This document shows, one piece after another, positions 9,017 to 17,850 of a DNA stretch of 64,000 nt (position 1 is the first letter of the stretch; every line of letters begins with the position of its first letter). A model generated the notes under the pieces. That model was not told where the DNA came from. It ran no database searches and was given only the letters and a program-made list of their open reading frames with translations. Position numbers and translations under genes: made by a program. Origin of the DNA: Gracilimonas sp040904925 (GTDB lineage: Bacteria > Bacteroidota > Rhodothermia > Balneolales > Balneolaceae); NCBI GenBank assembly GCA_040904925.1, contig JBBDSP010000025.1, forward strand, positions 62,001 through 126,000, written 5' to 3'.

Positions 9017-9457
9017 CTAAAGCGTGCTCAGGAATCCCACAAACAAAATTCCAAATCCTCCGATCTCAGCTATGATCAGAGCCACCATGAATGTGATGAC
9101 TACCCAATTGGGAAGTTTGAATTTCCCCAGTTTGTGGGGCTTTTTCATCTGATTATCGGTGTCTTTCAGGACTCCATGGATCACATATGTTGAAATGGCC
9201 AGGGCAAAAAACACGATAGGTGCCGCTGCCGACCAGAAAGTCACGGTTTCGGAATAGGGACTTAGTTCCACAAACTTGGCCAGAACCAGTGTGGCAAAGC
9301 TATACATCAGCGAGGCTCGATGCGCGATATCCACATAGACAGGTGCTTGTGCTTCCTTCGATGCATGGATATGGTAGTACTTCCAGGCGCCTGTTATCAG
9401 GCCGGTGAGTAAGAAAATTCCACAAGCGGTGTAGGTAAATAGCAGTGATGGAGCCAT
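9017..9457 (-). CDS. Four-TM membrane protein, unrecognised
   Basis: A 146-residue integral membrane protein with four likely helices (about residues 5-24, 46-66, 78-97 and 118-142), a His-containing first loop (YYHIHASKEA) and the segment DIAHRASLMYSF entering helix 2. I do not recognise the family. The histidines near helix ends could bind heme or metal, but that is speculation. It is bounded on both sides by REP-like repeat sequence and has no obvious operon partner. ATG start at 9457. Confidence 0.65.
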   Translation of the reverse strand: MAPSLLFTYTACGIFLLTGLITGAWKYYHIHASKEAQAPVYVDIAHRASLMYSFATLVLAKFVELSPYSETVTFWSAAAPIVFFALAISTYVIHGVLKDTDNQMKKPHKLGKFKLPNWVVITFMVALIIAEIGGFGILFVGFLSTL

Positions 9458-9553
9458 AGGGTAAATACAGTCAATAGCTTGAAGCCTATATTAACTGTTA
9501 GAAATGAATAATCACAGTAAATTCAATCGTCTCAGAATGGAGTATAAAAAAGC

Positions 9554-9739
9554 CTTTTTGGAGGGTGAGGCTGAGCCTCTATAGGGCATTGCGGAGCGGA
9601 GCCACCGCAACGAGGATAAGATAACGTCAGAGAAGACGGTTGGCATACCTGGCTTACCCTCGTTCCGCGGGCTCTGCCCCGGAATGCCACCCCGGAGGCT
9701 CCGCCTCCAACTATACTAAATGACGGCTACTTCAGTCAT
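9554..9739. repeat. REP-like cluster downstream of the RAYT gene
   Basis: A REP right half (9554-9617, hairpins GAGGCTGAGCCTC and TTGCGG...CCGCAA, ending CAACGAGGATAA) is followed by a 24-bp segment (9618-9641) repeated exactly at 12235-12258. Then comes an oppositely oriented half (9651-9677, TTACCCTCGTTCCGCGGGCT) and a GGAGGCTCCGCCTCC hairpin (9692-9706) before the RAYT stop. Confidence 0.75.
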
Positions 9740-10276
9740 CTATTCCCCGAACCCCTTCACCGGAATTACTCCATCCTGTCCCGCGTAGCTTCTTGCCGAG
9801 GAATACCGCCAATCATTCGGAGAATCCACAAAACCAGCCTTTACCGGATTAAAATGAATATAGTTCATCTTCTGCTCAACCATCCCAGCCGTAAACAGTT
9901 GCTTCGGATGCAAGCCCTCCTGCCATACCTGGTACTCGCTATCCCGGTGGTGTTTTAGCTTCCCGAACTTTAACAGTGAAAGATATCTGTGCCGGTTATA
10001 ATCTTTTAAATGATCGACTATAGATCTGGCGGTAAATGATTTGAATCGGGCTAACATATCCGGAAGCTGTTCGTGCTCGGCAATCAAGTGAATATGGTTG
10101 GGCATGATAACGTATGCATGCAGGCTTACCTTGTTCTCCTGCTGCATATAGCGTAATGCCTCGCAAATAATATGGGTAAGGGCGGGGTGCATGAACAGTG
10201 GCAAACCTTTTACCACAGAACTGGTTATAAAATAAGGGTAATGGAGTTCGTGAAATTTGTAGCGGCTTCTTCCCAT
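9740..10276 (-). CDS. REP-associated tyrosine transposase (RAYT)
   Basis: A 178-residue Y1/HUH single-strand transposase of the RAYT (TnpA-REP) type. The HUH motif is in YVIMPNHIHLI (about residues 55-65), and the C-terminal helix MNYIHFNPVKAGFV is the family signature, followed by WRYSSARSYAG. RAYTs are thought to mobilise or maintain REP hairpins. Here hairpin elements of one family lie on both sides (9554-9617 and 10353-10421) plus a further copy at 8662-8755, matching the expected REPtron layout. The catalytic tyrosine is probably in the MVEQKMNYIHFN helix. Intact ATG-to-stop frame, no frameshift. Confidence 0.93.
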   Translation of the reverse strand: MGRSRYKFHELHYPYFITSSVVKGLPLFMHPALTHIICEALRYMQQENKVSLHAYVIMPNHIHLIAEHEQLPDMLARFKSFTARSIVDHLKDYNRHRYLSLLKFGKLKHHRDSEYQVWQEGLHPKQLFTAGMVEQKMNYIHFNPVKAGFVDSPNDWRYSSARSYAGQDGVIPVKGFGE

Positions 10277-10352
10277 GGTGTGAGTCTTTTATTTGAGTAA
10301 GAGCAGCTTGGGAAGAATTCCTTACACATTATTTCGAATTAGTTACTATAAC

Positions 10353-10421
10353 TGCCTTTTTGGAGGGTGAGGCAGAGCCTCTACAGGGCGTTGCGGAGCG
10401 GAGCCACCGCAACGAGGATAA
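10353..10421. repeat. REP-like element upstream of the RAYT gene
   Basis: Starts TGCCTTTTTGGAGGGTGAGG, carries GAGGCAGAGCCTC and TTGCGGAGC...CACCGCAA hairpins and ends CAACGAGGATAAA. It is nearly identical to 9554-9617 and 8684-8755. Confidence 0.8.
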
Positions 10422-10460
10422 ATATAACCAAGTCCACTTAATACCGTTGTTAGCCATTCT

Positions 10461-11996
10461 TTAATTTCCAAGAATTTGATCTTTCCAAATAATCAAAGTT
10501 TCTTCAATAATATTTCTAATCTCTGGATCTAATTGATCTCTATTATTTAAGTGCCGATCTAATAATCTTTTTAAATACTTGCCCTGAGGTACACATATTT
10601 CAAGTGGTTCTGCGGCATCTCTAAATTTTTCATCTTGGTCGCCATTTAAAATTTCGATGACCTGCTCTTCTTTTTCTTGATCTCCTTGTTGAGCAGCAAT
10701 TAATATATTTTCAGGATAATAAAATTCAATCTCTCTTTTCCCCCAAATATAGCATTCTAAATTTTGCCTATTCAATGCATTTTGAAATTGGGTAGAATTT
10801 GTTGAGGGAATTTCGTCCGGTCTAGAATCTCTATCCCTAATCCAAAATGTATATTCCTGAGCTGGAACTATATTTGATACATCTATACTTCCACTAATTA
10901 TTCCATCTGCTGCCGATCCACCATATTGAAGAATACCAACGCCGATTTTCTCAAATTCTTCCTCATATAAATTTCTGATAATATGCTCAAAAAATACTAT
11001 TTCAGAAGCACCCTCCACCATAAGGCAAATATCCTGATTGAAAACATCACTCGGTCTTAATCCCAAATCACTTAGTAGTGTATGAATAGCATCATCAGGA
11101 ACAGACACTATGGACCTACTACCTGCAGAATTTCGAATTCGATAATAGTTTAAAGTATCAGCATAGTTAAGTAAAACTTGAGAATGTGTCGCTAAAAAAA
11201 TTTGCACCCCTTTTTCTTCAACCATTTTGTGTAAATAGCTAATAAATCGTCTTTGTAAATCTGGATGCAATCCCATTTCTGGTTCGTCTATTAATATGAT
11301 ATCTGCACCTGAAATTGTTGTCTTTACTAATACATCTAAAAAATGCTTTAACCCTGAACCAGAATATAAAATATCCAATCTTCTACCATATTCTTCATAT
11401 GTAAGTGACGGCTCAAGATCTTCAGTTCGATCACTTTCTACATCATCGATATCAGGAAAATAAAATCGAACCTCTTCAATTAACTCTTCATAATCCCGCT
11501 CACTTAATCCGCGACGATTTCTTTGAGCATAGTATTTTATTGCGGACAGGATCTCTAAACTATCAACCTCACCGAAATTTCTGTTTTCAACATGCTGTAT
11601 TATATTTTTTGGAGTCTGTCGATGCCTATTTTTCATACCTGCTGCGACGTCAGGCCAGATTAAAATACTAGTAAACTTTTGATCCTCTTCTGGATTGGGA
11701 TTTTTTATAGGATTATGATTTTCATTTGTTTGAATCTGAATTTGGCTATCATTTTCATATGTGATATTTATTGAAAAGTTGCCAACGTCATTGAATAAAT
11801 CTTGAATAGCTAATTTTGGCTGAAACCTATTCCAATTATTTATTGCCAAAGCAAGTGACGCCATATCAATCGCATGTAGGATACTACTTTTGCCTGAATT
11901 ATTTTTACCTACGACTGCATTAATATCTCCAAGATCATTCAGGGAAATTTCATCTAACCCTTTGAAACTTTGAATGTTTATACTCTTGATGCGCAT
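10461..11996 (-). CDS. OLD-family ATPase with TOPRIM nuclease domain
   Basis: A 511-residue AAA/ABC-type ATPase fused to a TOPRIM domain, as in overcoming-lysogenization-defect (OLD) nucleases. The Walker A is GKNNSGKSS (residues 30-38), an ABC signature-like SGSGLKHFL is at about 212-220, the Walker B is IILIDEPEMGLHP (233-245) and the switch His is in LATHSQVLL (268-276). The TOPRIM carries VEGASE (327-332) and IRDRDSRPDE (386-395), then EIEFYYPEN. OLD proteins act in phage defence or DNA damage functions. No GajB-type helicase or reverse transcriptase is adjacent, so this is a solitary class 1-style member. Base composition is clearly more AT-rich than its neighbours, in keeping with acquisition, and REP-like sequence lies 3' of it. 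Confidence 0.88.
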   Translation of the reverse strand: MRIKSINIQSFKGLDEISLNDLGDINAVVGKNNSGKSSILHAIDMASLALAINNWNRFQPKLAIQDLFNDVGNFSINITYENDSQIQIQTNENHNPIKNPNPEEDQKFTSILIWPDVAAGMKNRHRQTPKNIIQHVENRNFGEVDSLEILSAIKYYAQRNRRGLSERDYEELIEEVRFYFPDIDDVESDRTEDLEPSLTYEEYGRRLDILYSGSGLKHFLDVLVKTTISGADIILIDEPEMGLHPDLQRRFISYLHKMVEEKGVQIFLATHSQVLLNYADTLNYYRIRNSAGSRSIVSVPDDAIHTLLSDLGLRPSDVFNQDICLMVEGASEIVFFEHIIRNLYEEEFEKIGVGILQYGGSAADGIISGSIDVSNIVPAQEYTFWIRDRDSRPDEIPSTNSTQFQNALNRQNLECYIWGKREIEFYYPENILIAAQQGDQEKEEQVIEILNGDQDEKFRDAAEPLEICVPQGKYLKRLLDRHLNNRDQLDPEIRNIIEETLIIWKDQILGN

Positions 11997-12054
11997 TATT
12001 GTAAAATAGTTTAATTAAAAATGGCTAACATAATGTTACACGAACAAGCGTATT

Positions 12055-12074
12055 GTTATCCGTCATCGGATAAC
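12055..12074. repeat. Perfect hairpin in a gene-poor spacer
   Basis: GTTATCCG-tcat-CGGATAAC, an 8-bp stem with a 4-nt loop, 59 bp upstream of the OLD gene start. It could be an operator or a transcription end signal. Apart from this, the small frame at 12115-12264 and a shared 24-bp repeat, the spacer 11997-12353 holds nothing I can identify. Confidence 0.45.
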
Positions 12075-12114
12075 ATCCTGAAAACCCTTTTCAAAAATAC
12101 TTATTCGCTGTTTC

Positions 12115-12264
12115 ATGGATATTACCCGTCTCGTTCGTCATATAATCTCGCCGAATAAACCCGAAATTAAGTCCCATCAATATAATGAGTTAGCGTACAA
12201 AGTCAACGGCCGCTATGGTCCGTTTCAAAAACTGAAGATAACGTCAGAGAAGACGGTTACATAA
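12115..12264 (+). CDS. Possible 49-residue small protein, unrecognised
   Basis: An ATG-to-TAA frame of 49 residues (begins MDITRLVRHIISPNKPEIKS, ends KITSEKTVT) in a spacer with no longer gene. The composition is protein-like (mixed charged and hydrophobic), but no motif is recognisable. Its last 24 coding bases before the final codons are identical to intergenic bases 9618-9641, so at least its 3' end is repeat sequence. It may instead be the remnant of a gene truncated by repeat insertion. Confidence 0.25.
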   Translation: MDITRLVRHIISPNKPEIKSHQYNELAYKVNGRYGPFQKLKITSEKTVT

Positions 12265-12353
12265 CCAGCTTTTCGAATGTTTTGCAGTGAAAAAGCTTTT
12301 TCTATTTCCGACTTACCGATTTACTTTACGGCACATTTTAAAATCACTTTTCT

Positions 12354-13358
12354 ATGGACCCCGTCACCCACGGACTTATTGGAGCAGCAGCTTCACAATC
12401 ACTTGCAAAAAAAGAAACCTTTCGTGCAGCCGCTTTTACCGGATTTGTATCTGCCACCCTCGCCGATCTCGATGTATTCCTCTTCAGCCCTTCAGATCCG
12501 CTGCTCAACCTGGAACTGCACCGGCAGTTTACCCATTCACTGATATTCATTCCCATCGGAGCGCTCGTTGCTACCTTTTTAACCTGGTGGTTTGTAAGGA
12601 AATATTTCTCGTTCAAAGAATCATACATTTTGAGTCTGGCAGCTTACGCCACCGCCGGAATTGCAGATTACTTCACCAGCTACGGCGTACACCTGCTTTG
12701 GCCCTTTGTGGATGAGCGATTTTCACTGAATATCATCTCCGTGTTTGACCCGGTATTCTCGCTGGGAATCATTGTTTTTGCAGGGATCGCATTCTATAAA
12801 AAAGAGAAGCTTTTTACCTGGATCGCCTTGGGATGGATGGCACTGTACCTGATCTTTGGATTCTTTCAGCATCAAAAAGCTGTACAAGCAGGAGAGCAAA
12901 TAGCACATGGAAAAGATCATTCCATAGAACGAATTGAAGTCAAGCCCACTATTGCCAATCAGTTGGTTTGGAGTGTCCGGTATGAAAGCCTCGATACGTT
13001 ATATGTTTATGGAGTTCGTTTATCCCCGTTCTCAAAGCCGGTTATTTATGAAGGTGAAACTGCCACCCTCCTTGATTGGAAGGAACAATTTAAAAGCTTT
13101 GATGGCACCACGTTATACAATGATATTCAGCGTTTCTCAAAATTATCCGGTGACTTTCTCATCCTCCATCCCAAATATAAAAACGTGATCGGGGACGGAC
13201 GATATTCCATGCTCCCCACTACCCTGTCACCCCTTTGGGGAATTGAAATTGATACCACCCGCCCCGAACAGCATGTTGATTTTGGAACCTACCGGGATGC
13301 CAATCCGGTAGTAAGGCAGGCTTTTATGGATATGCTGCTTGGCAGAGACCTCGACTGA
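12354..13358 (+). CDS. YdjM/DUF457-type membrane-bound metal-dependent hydrolase
   Basis: A 334-residue protein of the YdjM (LexA-regulated, membrane-bound metal-dependent hydrolase) family. The N-terminus MDPVTHGLIGAAAS, the LADLDVFLF motif and HRQFTHSLIF supply the conserved His/Asp residues. Four or five membrane helices cover residues about 60-180, and a soluble domain rich in beta strands fills 185-334. Members are putative hydrolases of unknown substrate in the inner membrane. The gene is followed by a repeat-rich spacer and has no operon partner. Confidence 0.85.
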   Translation: MDPVTHGLIGAAASQSLAKKETFRAAAFTGFVSATLADLDVFLFSPSDPLLNLELHRQFTHSLIFIPIGALVATFLTWWFVRKYFSFKESYILSLAAYATAGIADYFTSYGVHLLWPFVDERFSLNIISVFDPVFSLGIIVFAGIAFYKKEKLFTWIALGWMALYLIFGFFQHQKAVQAGEQIAHGKDHSIERIEVKPTIANQLVWSVRYESLDTLYVYGVRLSPFSKPVIYEGETATLLDWKEQFKSFDGTTLYNDIQRFSKLSGDFLILHPKYKNVIGDGRYSMLPTTLSPLWGIEIDTTRPEQHVDFGTYRDANPVVRQAFMDMLLGRDLD

Positions 13359-13508
13359 TCATTTTATACCACCTGAAGCCGGAGCTTCCGGGACTGCATT
13401 ACGAAGGTAGACCTTCCTCACAAGCGAAAAAAGTACAATTCAGGAAATCCATCTGACAGATAATTCGGTGACAGTTTTGGTTCTTTGAATCTAGCTACCA
13501 TTGCCTTG

Positions 13509-13678
13509 TTTGTCATTTCGAACGTAGTGTAGTGAGTCCCGAAAGTCGGGACGAACGAAACGAAGCTGAGAAATCTAAAGAGGTCAAAAGGGGCATATTT
13601 TTGTATTCAAACCCGCAGATTTCTCCGCTACACTCACTCACCCTTATGGGGTTCGCTCTTTCCGGTCGAAATGACAAA
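13509..13678. repeat. 170-bp element with perfect 13-bp inverted ends
   Basis: TTTGTCATTTCGA at 13509-13521 and its exact complement at 13666-13678 bound a non-coding segment with further internal pairing (CCCGAAAGTCGGG at 13538-13550; AGAAATCT and AGATTTCT, 13569-13576 and 13616-13623). It looks like a folding MITE-like dispersed repeat. The spacer 13359-14080 contains this, a second repeat at 13768-13852 and otherwise nothing gene-like. Confidence 0.75.
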
Positions 13679-13767
13679 GCTGGGGTATAATTTTTTATCT
13701 TTGACATCTGCCTCTATTTGTCATCAAATTATCTAACATCTACAATCCTTATCCCGAACCTCGGGAT

Positions 13768-13852
13768 GAAGGATCTTGCCTTTTGCGAAGCATTGGAGTT
13801 GGCTCTATGCAAATACGGAGCCAATAGGAAGTTTTTCCCCTGTAAAGTTTCT
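13768..13852. repeat. Dispersed intergenic repeat, family D copy 2
   Basis: The counterpart of 6071-6155, with the same order of blocks (GAAGGATCTTGCCTTTTGCG, TGCAAATA, GGAGCCA, AGTTTTTCCCC, AAAGT). Copies differ by scattered substitutions. Confidence 0.7.
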
Positions 13853-14080
13853 ATTCCTAAATAGAAAAGATTCTTCTCCGCCGGCTGGCGGATCAGAATG
13901 ACTTTATGGGACGAGGGATTTCAGGGCGCAACTAAACCAACCTATCCTTCACCCCTAAATGCAGAAATCGATTTTTTCGGAATACTAAAGTGCTGTACTT
14001 AAAGTGAAGGGTTTTAAACCCTGGGCTGGGACCAATAAACTAAGAACTGAATAATATTCATTGCTAACTGTTTACTAAAA

Positions 14081-15625
14081 TTACTTATTCATCGAGATCA
14101 AAAACTCTTCGTTGTCTCGCGTTCCTTTGATCTTATCGAGCAGGAAGTCCATGGCTTCGTACGGACTCATATTCGTAAGATAGCGACGGAGCAGTACTAC
14201 TTTTTCTCGCTCTGCCTCAGTAACAAGTAATTCTTCACGACGAGTTCCGCTTCGGAAAATATCTATAGCAGGATACACTCTTCGCTCCGAAATTCTGCGG
14301 TCCAGATAGATCTCCATGTTACCCGTTCCCTTGAATTCCTCAAAGATTACATCATCCATCCGAGAGCCGGTGTCGATAAGAGCTGTGGCCAATATGGTAA
14401 GTGAGCCGCCATTTTCGATGTTTCTTGCGGAGCTGAACAACTGGCGCGGAGCTTTAAGAGCTTCAGAATCAACCCCACCCGACATCGTACGTCCTTTGTT
14501 GGATGCCACCACATTATATGCTCTTGCAAGTCGAGTAATAGAATCCATAAGCATCAACACATCGTGGCCGCTTTCAACCAGTCGTTTTGCTTTTTCGAAT
14601 ACGATCTCAGCAAGTCCGATATGATTTTCGGGCTTCTCGTCAAAAGTAGAGGCAACTACTTCTGCATTCTTGACCGTGCGCTCCATTTCAGTTACCTCTT
14701 CAGGTCGTTCATCCACAAGTACGATAAGGATCTTGGTTTTGGGATGATTGGCAGAAACGGCGTTCGCAATATTTCTCAGGATCGTGGTTTTACCGGTTTT
14801 AGGCTGGGCTACGATCAGTCCACGCTGACCTTTTCCAATCGGAGCAAACAGATCGATGAGCCGGGTTGAATGTTCTTTGGGATTGAACTCAAGCCGATAT
14901 CGTTCATCAGGGTGTACAGGTAACAGATCATCAAATCCTTGTCGATTATCCATGTCATGCGGAATGCGTCCGTTCACTCCTTCAATACGCAACAAGGCAA
15001 AATATCGCTCTCCAACTTTAGGAGGTCGAATTACCCCGATCACGCAATCCCCCTGCTTTAAACGAAATCTCTTTATCTGTGAGGGAGAAACATAAATATC
15101 ATCCGGGCTGGCTTTGTAATTATAGTTCACCGACCGCAGGAAACCATAACCATCCGGCAGAATTTCTAGCGTGCCTTCATTAAATAGATAAGGTCCAAGA
15201 TCCGGTTCCAGCTCTTTTATGCGTTCTTCAAGAGTATTGGCATCCGATTCAGGCAATTTATTATGCTCATGCCCTTTTCGGCGATTGTTATTGTGCTTAT
15301 GCTGCGGCTTCTTTTTGGAAGTATCCTTTTTCTCATCCTTCTTTTTATAGGATACAATATGATCCTGCCCACCATAACTCTTGAGCTCAGACTCTTTTTG
15401 CGTAGAATCGTTCTTTTGACGGTCTTCTTTACTGTCATCCGAGTTTGATGAACCTTCACCTTCTTTGGCTTTCTCACGAATATGTTCAATTAACTGAACT
15501 TTACGCACTCCTGTAACTCGCTTGATTCCAATAGATTTGGCAATAGTCTGTAATTCGTGAAGCTTTTTCCCCTCTAAGGATTCCAACTCCCCGGCCGGGA
15601 TTCCAGCGGTTTCATTATCTGACAT
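14081..15625 (-). CDS. rho: Transcription termination factor Rho
   Basis: A 514-residue Rho helicase. Residues about 14-55 form the Rho-N (SAP-like) domain (LHELQTIAKSIGIK). They are followed by a roughly 75-residue low-complexity insert rich in Lys, Ser, Asn and His (KKDTSKKKPQHKHNNNRRKG), typical of this phylum's Rho. The cold-shock-like primary RNA site is GYGFLRS...DDIYVSPSQIKRFRL. The ATPase carries the P-loop QPKTGKTT, Walker B LIVLVDERPEEV, the Q-loop segment GGSLTILATALIDTG and the R-loop SGTRREELL. It forms the hexamer that terminates transcription. No frameshift. An open spacer upstream separates it from folC. Confidence 0.98.
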   Translation of the reverse strand: MSDNETAGIPAGELESLEGKKLHELQTIAKSIGIKRVTGVRKVQLIEHIREKAKEGEGSSNSDDSKEDRQKNDSTQKESELKSYGGQDHIVSYKKKDEKKDTSKKKPQHKHNNNRRKGHEHNKLPESDANTLEERIKELEPDLGPYLFNEGTLEILPDGYGFLRSVNYNYKASPDDIYVSPSQIKRFRLKQGDCVIGVIRPPKVGERYFALLRIEGVNGRIPHDMDNRQGFDDLLPVHPDERYRLEFNPKEHSTRLIDLFAPIGKGQRGLIVAQPKTGKTTILRNIANAVSANHPKTKILIVLVDERPEEVTEMERTVKNAEVVASTFDEKPENHIGLAEIVFEKAKRLVESGHDVLMLMDSITRLARAYNVVASNKGRTMSGGVDSEALKAPRQLFSSARNIENGGSLTILATALIDTGSRMDDVIFEEFKGTGNMEIYLDRRISERRVYPAIDIFRSGTRREELLVTEAEREKVVLLRRYLTNMSPYEAMDFLLDKIKGTRDNEEFLISMNK

Positions 15626-15742
15626 AAAATGTGGCTGTTATGAGTATATGATTCTTACTGAATTTTGGGGTGAACATCATGTTACCCATTTTTGGTAACG
15701 ATACTGGATATTCAATCAGGTAAGGATAAAATAGGCGGTGTG

Positions 15743-16999
15743 TTAAATTGATACGTTTGCTGTCCACCGCTTAACGATGGGATAAAAGTAAAAACTTCCC
15801 ATAAAAATTACTAACTCTGTCTTCAATTCATTTAAAATATTTTCTTTTTGGGATTCGTCCATTAATTCTACATCAAGAGCATCCTTAACGTCACTGAATT
15901 TAGCCGCTCGTTCCCCCTCCTGTTCAACGAAATAAGCCTTTTTGAACCCTCTGAAATGTCCCATCATTTCAGAGTTCAATTTATCCTTCATTGCAGAAAA
16001 AACAAGAACTGATTCTGAAATTGATTTAATGGCCTGCACTCCTTCTAAGGATGATTCTAATGCCTGAGCATTATGAGAGCCACTGAAATACCATTCAAAT
16101 TCGGGGTGAATTTTTTCAAACCTTCCCGGAGCTCCTTTAAATTTTTCAACAGCTGCAATAAACTCCTCCTTTAAAATCAGAAATTGCGGCTTCAACACTT
16201 CCGTTACCAAATAGCACATTGCCACATTCCACTTATTGACGGATTCCCTGAATAAAGTTTTGACCTCTAACTCGCCATTATTGAGCGTAATAACCCCACT
16301 ATTCCATTCCGGGTTTAGCGCAGATGATCTTAAAATGGCCGACTTCTTTTCTTTCGCAGCCTCTTCAATAACTCGTTGCGGGGAACCCTCAATATTGCCG
16401 GTCACGACAGGTTTCCCGGCTTTAATGATCCCCGCTTTTTCAGCCGCAATTTCACCCAGAGTATTCCCCAATACGTTTTGATGATCCAGCCCAATGCTTG
16501 TGATCACCGAAACTTCAGGGGTGATGATATTAGTGGAATCCAATCGGCCTCCAAGTCCTGCCTCAATGATAGCTATATCAACATCCTGATCAGCAAAGTA
16601 CCAGAAAGCCAGCGCAGTACTGATCTCAAAATAGCTCAGTTTAATTTTATCGAAAACAGCTTCAGCCTGTTGAAAAAATTCCAGTAGCTTCTCATCTGAT
16701 ATTTCCTGCTTCCCTACGCGCACTCTTTCATGATAACGAAGCAGGTGCGGAGACGTAAAGAGTCCTGTTTTATATCCGGCTTCAGAATAAATGTTTTCCA
16801 GCAGATAGCTTGTGGTTCCCTTTCCATTGGTGCCGGCTACATGTACAGTCGGATATTTATCTTGCGGATTTCCTATAGCTTCACAAAAAGCACGAATATT
16901 ATCCAGGGAGAAGTTTGCGGCCGAATTTCCGGCTTTCTGGAACATTGGGATGGAATCCAAAAAAAACCATACATCATCAATGGAGTTAAACCGGCTCAT
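15743..16999 (-). CDS. folC: Folylpolyglutamate / dihydrofolate synthase
   Basis: A 418-residue Mur-ligase-family enzyme that joins glutamate to dihydropteroate and/or folates in the cytoplasm. The P-loop GTNGKGTTSYLLENIY is at about residues 57-72, and the family segments FTSPHLLRYHERVRV, EAGLGGRLDSTN and TSIGLDHQNVLGNTL (metal and Mg/ATP site) follow. The C-terminal glutamate-ligase domain begins near PGRFEKIHPEF and is somewhat short and divergent. Its start overlaps the pabC-like gene by 4 bp, giving a folate mini-operon. Confidence 0.93.
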   Translation of the reverse strand: MSRFNSIDDVWFFLDSIPMFQKAGNSAANFSLDNIRAFCEAIGNPQDKYPTVHVAGTNGKGTTSYLLENIYSEAGYKTGLFTSPHLLRYHERVRVGKQEISDEKLLEFFQQAEAVFDKIKLSYFEISTALAFWYFADQDVDIAIIEAGLGGRLDSTNIITPEVSVITSIGLDHQNVLGNTLGEIAAEKAGIIKAGKPVVTGNIEGSPQRVIEEAAKEKKSAILRSSALNPEWNSGVITLNNGELEVKTLFRESVNKWNVAMCYLVTEVLKPQFLILKEEFIAAVEKFKGAPGRFEKIHPEFEWYFSGSHNAQALESSLEGVQAIKSISESVLVFSAMKDKLNSEMMGHFRGFKKAYFVEQEGERAAKFSDVKDALDVELMDESQKENILNELKTELVIFMGSFYFYPIVKRWTANVSI

Positions 17000-17850
17000 C
17001 TGTTAAGCTTCTGCAATTTATATTCTTCGAAGCCGGCTTTGATCTTCATCACTAAAGGATGTTCAGTCTCAAAGGTGATATCATCCAGCGATAATACTTC
17101 CCTGATCTCGATCAAAGAGTTAGTGCAAAATAAAGCTTCCGCTCCACTGATCGCTGTGAGATCAAATTTTCCTTCCCTAAGCTTTATTCCAAGTGATCTG
17201 ATCACTTCTGTAACTATTCCTCTTGTAACTCCCGGTAATAAGTCACAATCCACATCCGGAGTGTACACTTTATCTTCTTTCACCCAAAAAATATTGGATG
17301 AAGTGGTTTCACTTATCTGTTCATTAACCGTAAGCATTAGCGCATCATCACACAGGGCTTTCTTTGCCTCTTGAGCGGCTTTGATGTAGCTCAACCCGTT
17401 ACTGAGCTTATATCTTCGATCGAGCGCTTCAGAAGGAATACAGCGGGTTTGTGCCAAGGTGAGTTTTAATGGTGTTTGCCCGGGATTGATCGATTTAACC
17501 TGTACCATCCACTCCATGTTGGTGGAATCCGTTTTATAACCTCTTTCCCCTTTTCGCCAGCACTGTATGCGGATCATCGCATCTTCTTTCGACAACCCAT
17601 TTACGTCAATTAGCTTCAGAACCTGCTGTTCAAGTTCATCAGAATTGAATTCGGGGTTGATCTCAAGGTATTCCAGTCCAGCCTGCAGTCTTACGAAATG
17701 GTCTTCCCATGCTAAAATATTTCCTGAATACGATCTTAGGGTCTCGAAGCAGCCATCTCCATACATCATTCCGCGGTTAAGCGGAGAAACCAATACATCT
17801 TTTTCTTCTGTGATGTGCCCGTTCAGTATCATTCTCATGGAGCTACTCAT
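16996..17850 (-). CDS. pabC: Class IV aminotransferase, probable aminodeoxychorismate lyase
   Basis: A 284-residue fold-type IV PLP enzyme. LNRGMMYGDGCFETLR is the N-terminal signature. The PLP lysine is in YKLSNGLSYIKAAQEAK. The E...SSNIFWV segment (QISETTSSNIFWV) and LLPGVTRGIVTEV form the phosphate-binding end. The family also contains branched-chain and D-amino-acid aminotransferases. The 4-bp overlap with folC and the motif details favour 4-amino-4-deoxychorismate lyase, which makes p-aminobenzoate for folate. No pabA/pabB is in the window. Family certain, exact reaction inferred from context. Confidence 0.82.
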   Translation of the reverse strand: MSSSMRMILNGHITEEKDVLVSPLNRGMMYGDGCFETLRSYSGNILAWEDHFVRLQAGLEYLEINPEFNSDELEQQVLKLIDVNGLSKEDAMIRIQCWRKGERGYKTDSTNMEWMVQVKSINPGQTPLKLTLAQTRCIPSEALDRRYKLSNGLSYIKAAQEAKKALCDDALMLTVNEQISETTSSNIFWVKEDKVYTPDVDCDLLPGVTRGIVTEVIRSLGIKLREGKFDLTAISGAEALFCTNSLIEIREVLSLDDITFETEHPLVMKIKAGFEEYKLQKLNR

